Notes under the pieces: generated by a model
What the model saw: only the letters and a program-made list of their open reading frames with translations
Databases searched by the model: none
What the model was told of the DNA's origin: nothing
DNA from: Paguma larvata
Taxonomy: Eukaryota > Chordata > Mammalia > Carnivora > Viverridae
Length of the DNA: 64,000 nt
Assembly (NCBI GenBank): GCA_030068075.1
Contig: CM057832.1
Span: 74,429,502 to 74,493,501, forward strand
Direction: 5' to 3'
Translations under genes and position numbers: made by a program
Shown: piece by piece, positions 33,668-45,033 of the stretch
How positions within the stretch are numbered: the first letter of the stretch is position 1
Layout: each line of letters starts with the position of its first letter

Positions 33668-34786
33668 CACTAGCCACTTTTTTCTAGATAGATCCTCTGA
33701 GGCCAGGAAAACAAAAGCAAAAATAAACTATTGGGACAACATCAAAATAAAAAGCTTCTGCACAGCAAAGCAAACAATCAACAGAGCTAAAAGGCAGACT
33801 ATAGAATGGGAGAAGATATTTCCAAATGGCATATCCAATAAAGGGTTAGTATCCAAAATCTATAAAAAACTTATTAAACTTAACACCCCCAAAACAAATA
33901 ATCCGATTTAAAAATGGGCAGAAGACATGAACAGACATGTCTCCAAAATAGACACACAGATGGCCAACAGACACAGGAAAAGATGCTTAATGTCACTCAT
34001 CATCAGAGAAATGCAAATCAAGACCACACTGCAATATCACCTCACTACCATCAGAATGGCTAAAATCAACAACATAAGAAATAAATGTTGGTGAGGATGT
34101 GGAGGAAAAGGAACACTCATGCACTATTAGTGGGAAGGCAAACTGGCGCAGCCACTATGGAAAACAGTATAGAGTTTCCTCAAAACATTAAAAATAAAAC
34201 TGCCCTCCAATCGAGCAATCACACTACTAGGTATTTACCCAAGTAGGTAAATATATATAAGATACATGTACCCCTATGTTTATAGCAGCACTATTTAGAA
34301 TAGCCAAACTATGGAAGCAGCTCAAGTGTCCACTGACTGATGAAGGGATGAAGAAGATGTGATATAGATATAGATATTAATATAAAATGAAATATTACTC
34401 AGCCATAAAAAGAATAAAATCTTGCCATTTACAATGACATAGATGGAACTAGAGTATTATGCTAAGCAAAATAAGTCAGTTGAGGAAAGACAAATATCAT
34501 ATGATTTTACTCATGTGTGGAATTTAAATAACAAAACACATGAGCAAAGGGAAAACAAGAGACAGAAACAAACCAAAAAACAGACTCTAAACTACAGAAA
34601 ACAAACTGATAGTTACCCAAGGGGAGGTGATGGGGACTAAGGAGCACGTGTGATGGGCACCAGGTTATGTATGGAAATGTTGAATCACTATATTGTACAC
34701 CTGAAACTAATATTATGTTATTTTTAACTAACTGGAAATAAAATGAAAACTTAAAACTAAAATAAACAAAATAAATTAAAAAAAAA
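33668..34786 (+). mobile_element. L1 (carnivore type), 5'-truncated, with target duplication
   Basis: The 3' 1.1 kb of an L1 in forward orientation: the ORF2 C-terminal part (33700-34530), a 3' UTR with atattgtacacctgaaacta, and poly-A at 34778-34788. The perfect 12-bp duplication aagaatctgagg lies at 33656-33667 and 34787-34798. Its 3' UTR matches in type the L1s at 19.8 and 36.8 kb. Confidence 0.95.
33700..34530 (+). pseudogene. L1 ORF2 C-terminal remnant
   Basis: The translated pieces resemble the L1 ORF2p C-terminus ([32 protein letters not shown]) but several in-frame stops and frame changes break them. The endonuclease and reverse transcriptase catalytic regions are missing because of 5' truncation. 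Non-functional. Confidence 0.85.
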
Positions 34787-34798
34787 AAGAATCTGAGG

Positions 34799-35793
34799 AA
34801 AATCAATACTGAAAGCTGTCCAGTAGAGTTGGTAATGATGGAATGTTTGGAGCCCTTTGCTTGGATGGTTTCATGTATGTGATCAGGAGAGAACATATAA
34901 ACAAGGATTTCTAGAAAAGGAGACTGAAGTTAAAGAAAGGAGGAAATTCTAATGAACAGGTGATGTCTCAATCTTGGAGGAAGAGAGAGGATCTTAGGAT
35001 TCTATCAGAGAAATGGTACATTTTCTCCGAGACTGGAGACAAATATGGGAATAGATAATTAAGTTTATATGTATAAAAAAAGCTGAAAATTTTCACACCT
35101 AGTATCCTTTATTCTATGGAATAAAAAGCAAGTTTTCTTTTGAGAGTGAAAGTAATCAGGCATAGAAGGTATTCTTGCCAGATTGTCTGGCAAACAGAGC
35201 TAGGGCAAAAGCTACTTTTCTAAAACTTTACTGGGAAAGGGGTGGTGGGGGTGGTGGTGGTAGTGGCACAGTTAGCTCCAAGGATATGGGAGGGAGAGAA
35301 AAGGGAGGAGAGACAGAAATGGGGTAAGAGCATGTATGAGAAGGCACATTACTGAGATGACTACTGCTTGCTCCCAAGTGCAACTGATTATGGGACACCC
35401 AAAAGTCCATCTGCAGAAGGCCATGTGAAATATTGCAGGACAGCCCAGGAAGCAACAAGAATAAAGAGATAAGAATTTTTCCTGTACCTCCCATCTCCAT
35501 GGGTCAGTTTTGCCCCAGAGAGCATTAATTCCCCGGCAGTACTGGTCTGTAAATATCTGGATGCCTGGCAGGTCTCCAGAGAGGCCCCAGGGTGGCATGT
35601 GGGCTACTACGCCCATGTGAAGATGGTGGGTGAAGGATTACTTGCAAAGAGTCCATATAAAGCAGGTCTTGACAGTGCTATCTGGGGCCTTCATGGTTGA
35701 GGGCCCACGAGAAAGGTAAAGCCAAGGAGTTCCCGCTTTATATGTAATATAATATGTCTGAAATAGGAAGTTAACGTAATGGTAAGACTTTAA
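34799..35793. other. Unassigned non-coding sequence
   Basis: No gene recognised. The 114- and 90-codon minus frames at 35228-35616 overlap in different frames and have no domain; one is Pro-rich from the GGT tract. Confidence 0.4.
35233..35265. repeat. G-rich (GGT)n-like tract
   Basis: G runs of 3, 4 and 5 are followed by four or five GGT units. It has three strong G runs plus GG pairs, so quadruplex potential is moderate. Confidence 0.8.
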
Positions 35794-35808
35794 AAGTCAA
35801 TAGCTCCT

Positions 35809-36032
35809 GGGATGCCCGAGTGGCTCAGTCAGTTAAGTGTCTGCCTTCAGCTCAGGTCGTGATCTCGTGGTTCATGAGTTTGAGCCCCGCTTTGGGCTCT
35901 GTGCTGACAGCTCAGAGCCTGGAGCCTGCTTTAGATTCTGTGTCTCCCTCTCTCTCTCTGCCCCTCCCCTGCTCACACTCTGTCTCTCTCTCTCTCTCTC
36001 TCTCAAAAATAAACATTCAAAAAATTTTTTTT
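35809..36032 (+). mobile_element. CanSINE (felid type)
   Basis: Starts gggatgcccgagtggctcag, has the gctctgtgctgacagctcag signature and a long TC run before the tail. The 15-bp target duplication aagtcaatagctcct (35794-35808) / aagtcaagagctcct (36033-36047) has one difference. Confidence 0.95.
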
Positions 36033-36047
36033 AAGTCAAGAGCTCCT

Positions 36048-36816
36048 TAAGAACAATAATTTTTGAGTAGCGTTGAAGGCACATTGGATACCAAACATGT
36101 ATACTGGCAATAATTTTGCAAGATTATGTTATTTTCTCCAGCAACATTCGATGGCCCCCATAGGAGAGAAATATAATTACATTATAAAGTTTAGACTGAA
36201 GATTTCAGGGATAGGATTAGTAGAAGGTAAAAAAGGTAAGATTGTAAGAGGTCCAATCATAAATTTGGACATGGTGAAGAAGGAATCATATTTAAGGATA
36301 GGCACACACAGAAAAAAGAAGTCAGAGAAAAGGACTGGAGTTCCTAACATATTTGAAATCTGGTTGAGTGGAAATGAAAGAATAAATGTGGGAGGATATG
36401 AAACTGAGATCATAGAATAGCATATTGGAATTTGCTGTTTTGGAAGGGAGAGATTTTGGCAAAATGAACAACCATTCTTGAGTCATGGGAATGAATTCAT
36501 CAGGTAGAATTAGAATGAAAATTCCATTGCACTTCATGTCAAGGATGGTGGATGGATCAGCCCCAGAGGCATCTCAGGAAGTGGAGTAAAGAAAAGATGC
36601 AAGATGCCAAAATCAATGAATGTAAAAAAGTGAACTAGAGGCTGGTAGATCCAGTGACAAGAAAGAATGGGAGGTAGCATTCATTAATTCTATGATCTAG
36701 CAGTGCCGAGTATCAATAGCTTGCTGGGCACTTCTCTAGGTTCTGGAACACAAAGGTGAGCAAGACAGTCTCACAGTCTATAAAGGAGACCAACAGGAAA
36801 ACCATTATGATAACAC
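36048..36816. other. Unassigned non-coding sequence
   Basis: No gene. The frame of 115 codons at 36073-36420 has no domain. The phrase gctgggcacttctctaggtt at about 36722-36741 suggests an old dispersed repeat like the one near 2.5 kb. Confidence 0.35.
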
Positions 36817-36832
36817 AATAAGGTATGTGTTT

Positions 36833-37536
36833 TTTGTTGTTGTCATTTACTATTTCTTTAAATTTAAATTCAAGTTATTTAACATACACTGTAGTCATGG
36901 CTTCAGGAGTAGAACCCAGTGATTCATCTCTTACATATGACATCCAGTGTTCATCCTAAAAAGTACCCTCCATAAACCCCATCACCCACTTAACCCATCC
37001 CCCCACCCATCACCCCTCCAGCAACCCTCAGTTTGTTTTCTGTATTTAAGAGTCTCTTATGGTTGGCCTCCTTGTTTTTTTTCTTATTTTTACTTCCTTT
37101 GCCCTATGTTCATCTGTTGATTTTCTCAAATTCCACAAATACATAGCCAACTAATCTTCAACGAAGCAGGAAATAGTAGTCAATGAAAAAGTCTCTTCAG
37201 CAAATGGTGCTGGGAGAACTGGACAGTGACACGCAGAAGAATGAAACTGGACCACTTTCTTACACCATACATAAAAATAAATTCAAAATGGATGAAAGAC
37301 CTAACTGTGAGACAGGAAACCATCAAAATTCTATAGGAGAAAACGGACAGCAATCTCATTGACCTCGGCCGCAGCAACTTCTTACTTCACATGTCTCCGG
37401 AGGCAAGGGAAATAAAAGTAAAACTGTACTATTGGGACCTCATCAAGACAAAACTTTCTGCATAGCAAAGCAAACAGTCAACAAAACTAAAAGGCAGCTG
37501 ACAGCATGGGAGAAGATATTTGCAAATGACATATCA
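36833..37536 (-). mobile_element. L1 with twin-priming 5' inversion
   Basis: The left part (36833 to about 37140) is the inverse 3' end of a carnivore L1, with a short T-rich start, atttaacatacactgtagtc and gtatttaagagtctcttatg. The right part (about 37141-37536) is L1 ORF2 sequence in forward orientation (tggtgctgggagaactggac, gtgagacaggaaaccatcaa, agcaaagcaaacagtcaac). A perfect 16-bp duplication aataaggtatgtgttt at 36817-36832 and 37537-37552 encloses both parts, so they entered as one insertion with an inverted 5' end. Confidence 0.93.
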
Positions 37537-37552
37537 AATAAGGTATGTGTTT

Positions 37553-38488
37553 CACTGAAGCTACATATACCATGCTTCGGAAGTCATAGTAGCTGATGGC
37601 GAAGTTAAATTTTGCAAACTGATTTAGAGTTTTGTAAGCTAAAAGAGAAGGAGAGGAATTCAAAGTAGAAGGAAGAATGTAGTCATAGCCACTCACTGAG
37701 ATATTTGGCAGAAAGACACTAAGAACTATAGACGAACTTGAATATTTTGAGGGCTTTTAAAATACAGTTAGTCTTTTGTTGTGTCTTGTATAGAAATTCT
37801 TCCAAGTTTGAAATTTTGATTTCAATGTATGAATGTATATACATATACATATATATGCATGCATAATTTAATTATAAAAATAATTCATACCTTCAATTTG
37901 TTTATTTTCTCAGCATTCACATTTTTTAGCTCCCAGGAGATTGCAGAAGATTTTATAGGAGCAAGTCATTACAAGATCATCCATCTTGCCTCCAGCCCAG
38001 GGAGTGCGAGAGGAGATCACAGGTCTCTTCAAGACAAAGACTGAGCATTCTGGTCCAGGATCGATAAATTATAAATGCCCACTCCAGAGTGCTGAAGACG
38101 AGCAAAAGAAAGTCGTAAATGAAAATTGGGAGTATTATCTTTAGAATGGTCTGCTTACTTTTAAGGATATATTCTAGTTGTTTCCCCTTTCTTTTAGTAC
38201 TTTTGAAGGAAGATTAACTCATTTTATTTTTATGGCACTGGTTGCACTTCCAAGTTTTAGAGAAGCAACAAAAAAGGGAAATAGCCTCGTAAACTATCAT
38301 TAGCCCTTTAAACTGGTCCTACGGATAAATGATCAAATGATAAGGGCTTTGAAGACTTTTCTCCTGCCTACAAACCATCACTAGCTGCTGTGCTGCCCAA
38401 CATCACTCTCCCGCATTCAGTTGAAGAGAAAACAGCGGAGGCAACATGGGACGGGTGATAGAGTACATCGGGGTTAAAGTACTGAGCT
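37553..38488. other. Unassigned non-coding sequence
   Basis: AT-rich with a short TATACA-rich patch near 37825-37865. No gene or further mobile element recognised. Confidence 0.4.
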
Positions 38489-38562
38489 GGGAACTGGCCA
38501 CATGGCTAAGCTAGGTACTGGCCACATGGCTAAGCTAGGTACTGACTGCGTGACTAAAGCTA
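38489..38562. repeat. Tandem duplication of a 24-25 bp unit (three copies)
   Basis: Units gggaactggccacatggcta(agcta), ggtactggccacatggctaa(gcta) and a diverged ggtactgactgcgtgactaa(agcta) follow head to tail. The first two are almost identical. It may have arisen inside an old MIR, since ggtttcctctgctataaaat follows at about 38603. Confidence 0.85.
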
Positions 38563-39464
38563 AGTACTGGTTGTAGGCAAATTTTTGTCTCCCTAGAAAT
38601 TTGGTTTCCTCTGCTATAAAATTAGACCTGAGCATAGTTCTGATGAGGTAGGAGTTGGAATCTCCAAGATCAAGGACTCAGTGAGCAGGGACACCCTTAC
38701 AGAGTTTTGACACTCTCAGAGCATCTGTACCTCGTCCTGCAAGGACCTTCTCAGCCTGCACTATGGCTACAGTTTGCCTGATCCTGGGTCCTCCATTTAG
38801 CTGCCACGTCACTTGCCGACATGTCCTTCTATCTCTTTCCCCCCGGAGGCTCCATAGCTTTTATCATATCCTCGAAGGGGCATGGGTTCCAGAAAACTAG
38901 CCTTCAACATCGACACAACAGGTTTCCGACCTAGAGGCATGAGAATAGGCGGATGAGAAAGAAGTCTATTTAGTCAGACAGTTCTTTTGGAGGACTATGA
39001 GGAATACTTGAGGTCAAGTTCAAAACTAAGAGTTCTCAGTTATGAGAAGTTAGGAGTCTTGCTCATTGCACGTCACTAGGTACCAAAGCAAAAGCAAATA
39101 CACTATCTCAAGAATGTTGAAGAGTTATTTTGCTGCTGAATCATAATCTGTCTCTCAGTAAGTATTTCTTAATTCAAGGAAAGACCTGGAAATGATTTTC
39201 TGTATTCCAGAAGAAAACTGAAAAGAAATTCATGCTTTGGATCTCAGGAGAGCCCTGGCAATAATTCCTGTAATCCAGAAGAACATTGAAAGGATATTCA
39301 TACATTGGACTTCATATCTCCGGTCGAATGAATCCAAACTAAGGAGAGTATTTTAGGACGTGATCGTTCCTGTGCTTCCTCAGGGATGCAATCTCCCATC
39401 CTAGGAAGGCAGAGGAAAACTGAATGAACCAAGGAACCCTCTCCAAGGCCATAAGTTCTAACGA
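38563..39464. other. Unassigned non-coding sequence
   Basis: No gene or clear mobile element. Two similar phrases, ttctgtattccagaagaaaa (about 39198) and cctgtaatccagaagaacat (about 39266), with matching flanks suggest a diverged local duplication of about 65 bp (39185-39250 and 39251-39305). Confidence 0.35.
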
Positions 39465-39550
39465 TTTCTCGGTAATATTTCACTTCAGACAAGCCACGGA
39501 CATTTACGCCTCCGTTTCCTCATCTATGAAACAAGAAGTTTGGACCAGAT
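39465..39550 (+). mobile_element. MIR remnant
   Basis: The phrase gcctccgtttcctcatctat followed by gaaacaagaagtttgg is the MIR core end ('cctcagtttcctcatctgtaaaatg'). It is cut short by the MER5-like element that follows. Confidence 0.55.
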
Positions 39551-40031
39551 TAGTGCCTCTCGAAGTGTGGCCGTGAACTCCCTGCCCAGAATCATCCAGA
39601 ATTTCTACCTAAATTGCAATCTCAAAAACATCATACTAAAGGAGGAAAGTTAAACACAACAGGCTACACGGTGCATGACTACATTTATATGGAATCCCAC
39701 AGGAGGCAAAATTACAGGAAAGAAAGAAGACTGCTGGTTGAGTGGGGGCTATAGGTAAGGGAAGGGGGGGGGGGCCCGGAGATGAATTGCAAAGGGGGGC
39801 GGAGAAACGCTGTGGGGTAATGCAACGGTTGTATGTTGTGATTGCGGTAGAGGTTACGTGCCTGTATATAATCCCCGATTCACCACACTGTATACCTCGG
39901 GGGACTGAATTTTACGAAACAGAAGCTATAACTCATCCCCGAAATTTCAAATTCCTGGGCCTTATCGGAATCTGCATTTTTAGCAAGCTCCCTTGGTGGA
40001 TGTTTTATTCACTAAACTTTGGGAGCTACTG
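39551..40031 (+). mobile_element. MER5-like hAT element split by an old L1 fragment
   Basis: The left end tagtgcctctcgaagtgtgg with gaatcatccagaatttctac (to about 39624) and the right part ttatcggaatctgcattttt, agcaagctcccttggtggat, actaaactttgggagctact (to 40031) together make a MER5A-type element. The 8-bp flanks do not match, so target duplications have decayed. Sequence at about 39625-39918 belongs to an inserted L1M. Confidence 0.65.
39625..39918 (+). mobile_element. Old L1 (L1M type) 3'-end fragment
   Basis: The text gcatgactacatttatatgg, ttgcaaagggg, gcaacggttgtatgttgtga and cactgtatacctcg follows the order of an L1M 3' UTR. It contains an 11-base G run (39764-39774). It lies within the MER5-like element. 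Confidence 0.6.
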
Positions 40032-41954
40032 AATTTAATAATTTATTTGGCCCTTACAAATTTAGGATTCCATAAAATTCTAATCTGGGTGACAGTGGCA
40101 AAACGTTCCCTAATGTCAAAGATGTATGGCACAGCATAATTTTAGCTGTTAATGTGGACTGTGAATAATACGAAAGACTGAGAACTCTAGAAGTTAAAAA
40201 AAAAAAAGTGTTTTAAGCTTGGCAAACCTCTATCTGGGGAGCCGATTTAGAAGATTTAGAGGAAGGATTTCACATGCGGGTTAAGTGGTTTTAACACCTG
40301 ACCCAAGCCTGGGCAGAGAGTCCCTTTGCCTCTGGCTACATCTGCTCACTCTCGCAATTCACAAGAATGCAGACTTTGAGAGCAAGCGGAGCCAAAACAG
40401 GCACTGGTGTAATTTTGCTATGCCTGCCAGCATCCTTCTCATTCCTGTGAGTCTGAGTTTTAAATAATTGTAATAAGCAAATGCGCCCCTTTCCAAATCT
40501 CCAAGGCCTATTTGATCCTTTGAGAAATGTAACACAAGGGCCTGCCGATGTCCTTGGAAGTCTGCTCAGCACCCCCGGAAGAGCAGAGCAAGGAAGAGGC
40601 TGGCATTCTAGCTCCTTGGCCGTTCGTGTGGATTCTGACATCATCCAAGTGAACTCACTGCATGCCTATCTTATCTACCTTTCTATTGGGGACCATGTGT
40701 TATTTATAATATATATATGTATATATTTATTCTTTCTGTTACTCCAAAACAAGAAGCGTTCACCCTCTGGAGCAGTGCCCTGGTGTGTGAGATCACATTA
40801 TTGATGGCTAACTCTTGTCAACTACTGGGGAGGGACCATGAGCTGCCAGCTGCTGCCTGGAAACAGCCTCAGTATGCGCAGAGGAGGCCGTGAGAAGATC
40901 CAAACTCCGACGAGGATTTCAACACTTGGCCTATAATAGATGGATGGTTTCTCAACAAACAAATAATATAGAAAGAAAGAATGCAGGAACGCTAAGAGGG
41001 GGAACAATCAACTCAGAATGACCAGGCTCAAAGGCACAAACCTACTGCAAGCCTCTATGGTGAGCAGAGGAAACAGGGGGCAGGGAGTCACTCTCTCCTG
41101 CCTCCTTTGCTGCCTGACTGCTCGCCCATCTCCTCCTTCCCTCTCCATCCCTCTCTCCATGCCTCCCTTTCTACTTCTCTGATTCGACACTTCCATGAGC
41201 ACCTTTTACACAGATCCAAAAGGGGGGGTGGAGGAATACAGGAAATATGAAAGACCCAGTTCCTTTGTAGGACCTGGTAAACCAGAGGGAGCCTGATAGT
41301 TGAACGATGACAATCAGACATAAAAAGCACTTCAATGAAAGTAAGCGCCTTGCTCTCTATTGGGAGGCTTTCTGACCTTATCCTAGGGGTCCCTCAGGCA
41401 GGGGAGATCTGGCCTCTGAGTAGGCCTTTGGCAATGTCTAGAGACATGTATGGGAAAGGACGAGACAGCAGGGGTAGAGACAGAGACTCCAGGTGGTATT
41501 GTAGGTCTGACAACTGTGAAGGGAGAGAAAGAAGGAAGGTGGCTTGAGCAGGATGCTCCACGGACCACAGTGTGGCCCTGTACGGGCCATGGTCAGGCTG
41601 AGGAGCCCACGATCACGTGTTGCCCATCAGACAGTCCTAGACCAGGCCCTTCTCTAGTTGTGCCTACCACGCTCACTGGCTGAGGGCTGTCTGGGCAGAC
41701 CATGGCCTTGGCACAAAGGCCGTGGTGGATTCAGGAGTTTGGCAGCAGAAGCTGTCGGCTAACAATACTCCTCTCAGGAGGTTCTCCCTGGGAGGGAGTG
41801 AGTGTGCACCTCCACCGCCACCCCAAATAGACGGTGGCTCTGTTTCCGTTGCTAAGCCAGCTTCATTACAGATCTCCATCTTCCTTCCAAACAGCTAGGT
41901 GGCACACCTACCCTGAATGAGGAGAATGCACAATGACTACAAATTTTCTTCCTG
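40032..41954. other. Unassigned non-coding sequence
   Basis: No gene recognised. Frames of 102 and 107 codons on opposite strands at 40336-40804 have no domain. A11-type A run near 40197 and TATA-rich patch at 40706-40730. The phrase ctttggcaatgtctagagac at about 41426 hints at an old repeat fragment. Confidence 0.4.
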
Positions 41955-41969
41955 AAGCCTTTTGTTCTT

Positions 41970-42173
41970 TTTATTTTAATGTTTATTTATTTTTGAGAGA
42001 GAGACAGAGGATGAGCAGGGAAGCAGAGAGAGAGGGAGACACAGAATCCGAAGCAGGCTCCAGGCTCTGAGCTGTCAGCTCAGAGTCCGACGTGGGGCTC
42101 GAACCCACAAACCGTGAGATCATTACCTGAGCCGAAGTTGAACGCTTACCCGACTGAGTCACCCAGGTACCCC
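41970..42173 (-). mobile_element. CanSINE (felid type), reverse
   Basis: Starts with ttttaatgtttatttattttt (T-rich tail), has gagctgtcagctcagagtcc and ends cgactgagtcacccaggtac. The target duplication aagccttttgttctt (41955-41969) / aagcctttttgttctt (42174-42189) differs only in T number. Confidence 0.95.
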
Positions 42174-42189
42174 AAGCCTTTTTGTTCTT

Positions 42190-42433
42190 AAAGCTGCTGG
42201 CCTGATCTTTCATTATGTGTATCTGTACAATACTAGACAAGAGACTTGTCCTTCTGGGTCACAAATTAAATGAAGAAAAGTTGTGATTATGTGCCACTCT
42301 GCGACTACAAATGATTCCCCTGGAATGTTAATAAGAAGGGTCAGAACACACACACACACATACGTGCATGTGTGCACACACACGTATTTTTAATAATACC
42401 TATTAGCTCCACAGGGCATTGGCTATTGGTTTC
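42190..42433. other. Spacer with short CA/TG tract
   Basis: Contains (CA)n at about 42348-42361 and the alternating cgtgcatgtgtgcacac at 42363-42379. No gene. Confidence 0.6.
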
Positions 42434-42449
42434 AGAAACCACCTTTCTG

Positions 42450-42679
42450 GGGCTCCTGGGTGACTCAGTCAGTTAAGCGTCCAGCTTGGGCTCAGGTCAT
42501 GATCTCGCAGTTCGTGAGTTCAAGCCCCACATCAGGCTCTGTGCTGACAGCTGGGAGCCCGGAGCCTGCTTCAGATTCTGTGTCTCCCTCTCTCTCTTCC
42601 CCTCCCCCACTCATGCTCACATGCTCTCTCTCTCCTCTCAAAATGAATAAACATTAACAAAATTAAATATATCTCTAAA
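42450..42679 (+). mobile_element. CanSINE (felid type)
   Basis: Starts ggggctcctgggtgactcag, with B box gagttcaagcccc and tail aatgaataaacattaacaaa. The flanks agaaaccacctttctg (42434-42449) and agaaaccactgtgctg (42680-42695) form an imperfect target duplication. Confidence 0.92.
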
Positions 42680-42695
42680 AGAAACCACTGTGCTG

Positions 42696-45019
42696 CCAGG
42701 ATTCAGGATCTTTCAGATGTTTGAAGAATCCTCTCTTGGCAAACAATGGAAAGCAGTACAGGAAATATTCTGATATTTTATGTCATTTTATTTGGAAGGA
42801 TACGATGGGGCAGTAAAACTCCTCGACTCGTTTCAGTGTCTCTCGGCACCTTGAGTTTGGCAGACCTAAAACATCATGGCGTGGAGAGCCATCTGCCTTT
42901 GGGGCTGGCCCCTCCAGAAGGAAACACGGTTCTCCTATTGTGTTGTGGATTGCACTGGGTCCTAGTGGCTTCCTTAGTAAATGAACGATACACCCGTACT
43001 CAAAACCAAAATCTGTGCTCTCTGCAACCAGTCAGAGCAGGCAGTTTCTGGGATTCACGCAACCTGCACTCAGGCAGAAAGAAGACCTTATCATCACTAG
43101 CAAGTGTTTCGATGCATTCACTGTTGGACCATAAGGAGCCACGCCAGTGTTGTGGATTTGGGAGTCGGGTGTGGAATACGATGCAGTCCCAGGTGCAACT
43201 TCTTAAAACCCAATCGCCAAGAATAACTCTTCTGAACTAGAAGGGAGAAGGCGAAAGGAGGAAGGAGACCCAGAGTTTATGTGAGCTGTTACGTTCGCGT
43301 TTCATCTTTTTGGGTGACATTTTGAGGAAAGTAAGCCTAGCATTAAACCTCATCGTGGGAATGCTCCAGTTCTCACCCAGCTTCAGGAAATTGGAAGAGA
43401 ACAGAGTGCAGTTTCGTCGGCAAGCTCACGGCATTTAGAAAATCCTATCACGTTAATTCGGGAAATTCTCTTAGGGAAATGACCCCAGATCAGGTGCTTT
43501 CCTTTGGGGAACACTACGCACGGGCTAGTTTACAGGAAAAGTCCTAAGTTTCCAGCTCTCGCGTATCAGAAACAGCTAGAGAGCTAAGGAAGGGGGAAAC
43601 CTCTTATGCTATTATTTTTCCAGAGGATTCAGCATGTTTATTTTATCTGGAAATGATTTTGGGGAAAAGACAAGTTACCACACTATGCCTCGTCAATGTC
43701 AGAAGGCTTATCATACACAAACACTCAATAATGACTTTAAAAAGTGATTATGAACTAGTTCATTTCTCGATGCAGCACACACTATAGTAATAATCCAAAT
43801 TGCCTGTGACTTATGGGTATATTTGGCAACAACCGCCAGTTCCCACTGTAGTGTGAAATTAACACCACAGACTGTAGCTGTGGCATTTATTGAGCACAAG
43901 GGAGCCGATTATAGCCTCATAAATTCAAAGGCAACCTCTGCTATTACTTAATTAGAATCAGTATCTACGCATAAATTACAGTAGCAATAACTAGTACTGT
44001 TAAGGATTTGTCAGCTTCCTTATTATACAACAACCCCTCATCTATCCACGTAAACCTATAATTTAGGGAGGTGGTAAGCTGTCTGTAAAAATGGTTCAGA
44101 GGGCAAAACCGGCACATGGTGTCCCGGAGACCACTGGGGTTTTGTTTCTAAGCAAATACTTAAAATATTACTCTTGTGCTGTTGCTTTAGATAATAGAGA
44201 ATAAATAGATAATAGAGAATAAAACCATCAGATCCCTAATATGTCCCAAATAATAAAATTTTCTGGCTACATATGACTGTTTTTCTAGTGCAAAACTTTA
44301 TTTTAAAATACGTGTTGCCTTGGTACTTTTCCTCCTAGAATTGTTTTAGTTTTAAAATTATTGTAAACCAAACTTTATATACATACACACGCTTCTAATG
44401 AATGTTAGATTATTACCCTCAACAACCATTTTTATTCTTTGTTCATGTGTATAATACTATTATGTAGTTGTAATCAATGTGCACACTTTCTTTTGGGTCA
44501 GGTTTTTTAAATTTTTGACTTAACATTTTTTTTCAAATGGACATGAGCCTCATCAATATAGTCCATATATAGCCCAGTATTCTATCGTATTAATCTTCAA
44601 GAATACTTCAGAAAGATAAAATGACCATTGTCAAATATCTTTGTATCATGCAAATATATATTCCAGCCTCAGAGGTCATTTTTAGTCATAGGAGGAGCCA
44701 TTTGCAATAAATCTATTAAACGATAAAACTATTTCAGGGAAACGATTGAGAACGTGGAAGAGGTCCAGGAAACAAAATGAATTCATTTTTCGACGCTATC
44801 CTGTGTTTTTAAATATTGTTTGGCTAAATTAACAATTTTTCAACTGTATGTTTTTCTACTCTGTAGATGCTACCTATTTCATTTACAGAGTTAGAGCCAC
44901 CAAATTTGGAAAATGAGAAATTGCATACAAAGGAGCAAATAACTTTCTTTCTACTTTCAATTAGAGTTAGTAATCTTTTTATTCTTCAAATGGATATAGT
45001 CTAGCCTTTTTTCTCTGTA
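42696..45019. other. Unassigned non-coding sequence; longest open frame of the window
   Basis: Holds the longest ATG-initiated frame (42746-43240, plus strand, 164 codons). Its product has a hydrophobic N-terminal patch but no recognisable domain, splice context or homologue that I know, and it starts close to a SINE. I therefore do not call it a gene. The rest is AT-rich with no mobile element recognised. Confidence 0.4.
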
Positions 45020-45033
45020 TAATTGGTTTTTTA

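Noticed and set aside
39543..40039. 8-bp target duplication for the MER5-like element
   Set aside because: The flanks gaccagat and aatttaat do not match, so the duplication is decayed or the boundaries are off.
42746..43240. Longest open frame, 164 codons, plus strand
   Set aside because: No recognisable domain, no splice or promoter context; the length is within chance for 64 kb of six-frame mammalian DNA.
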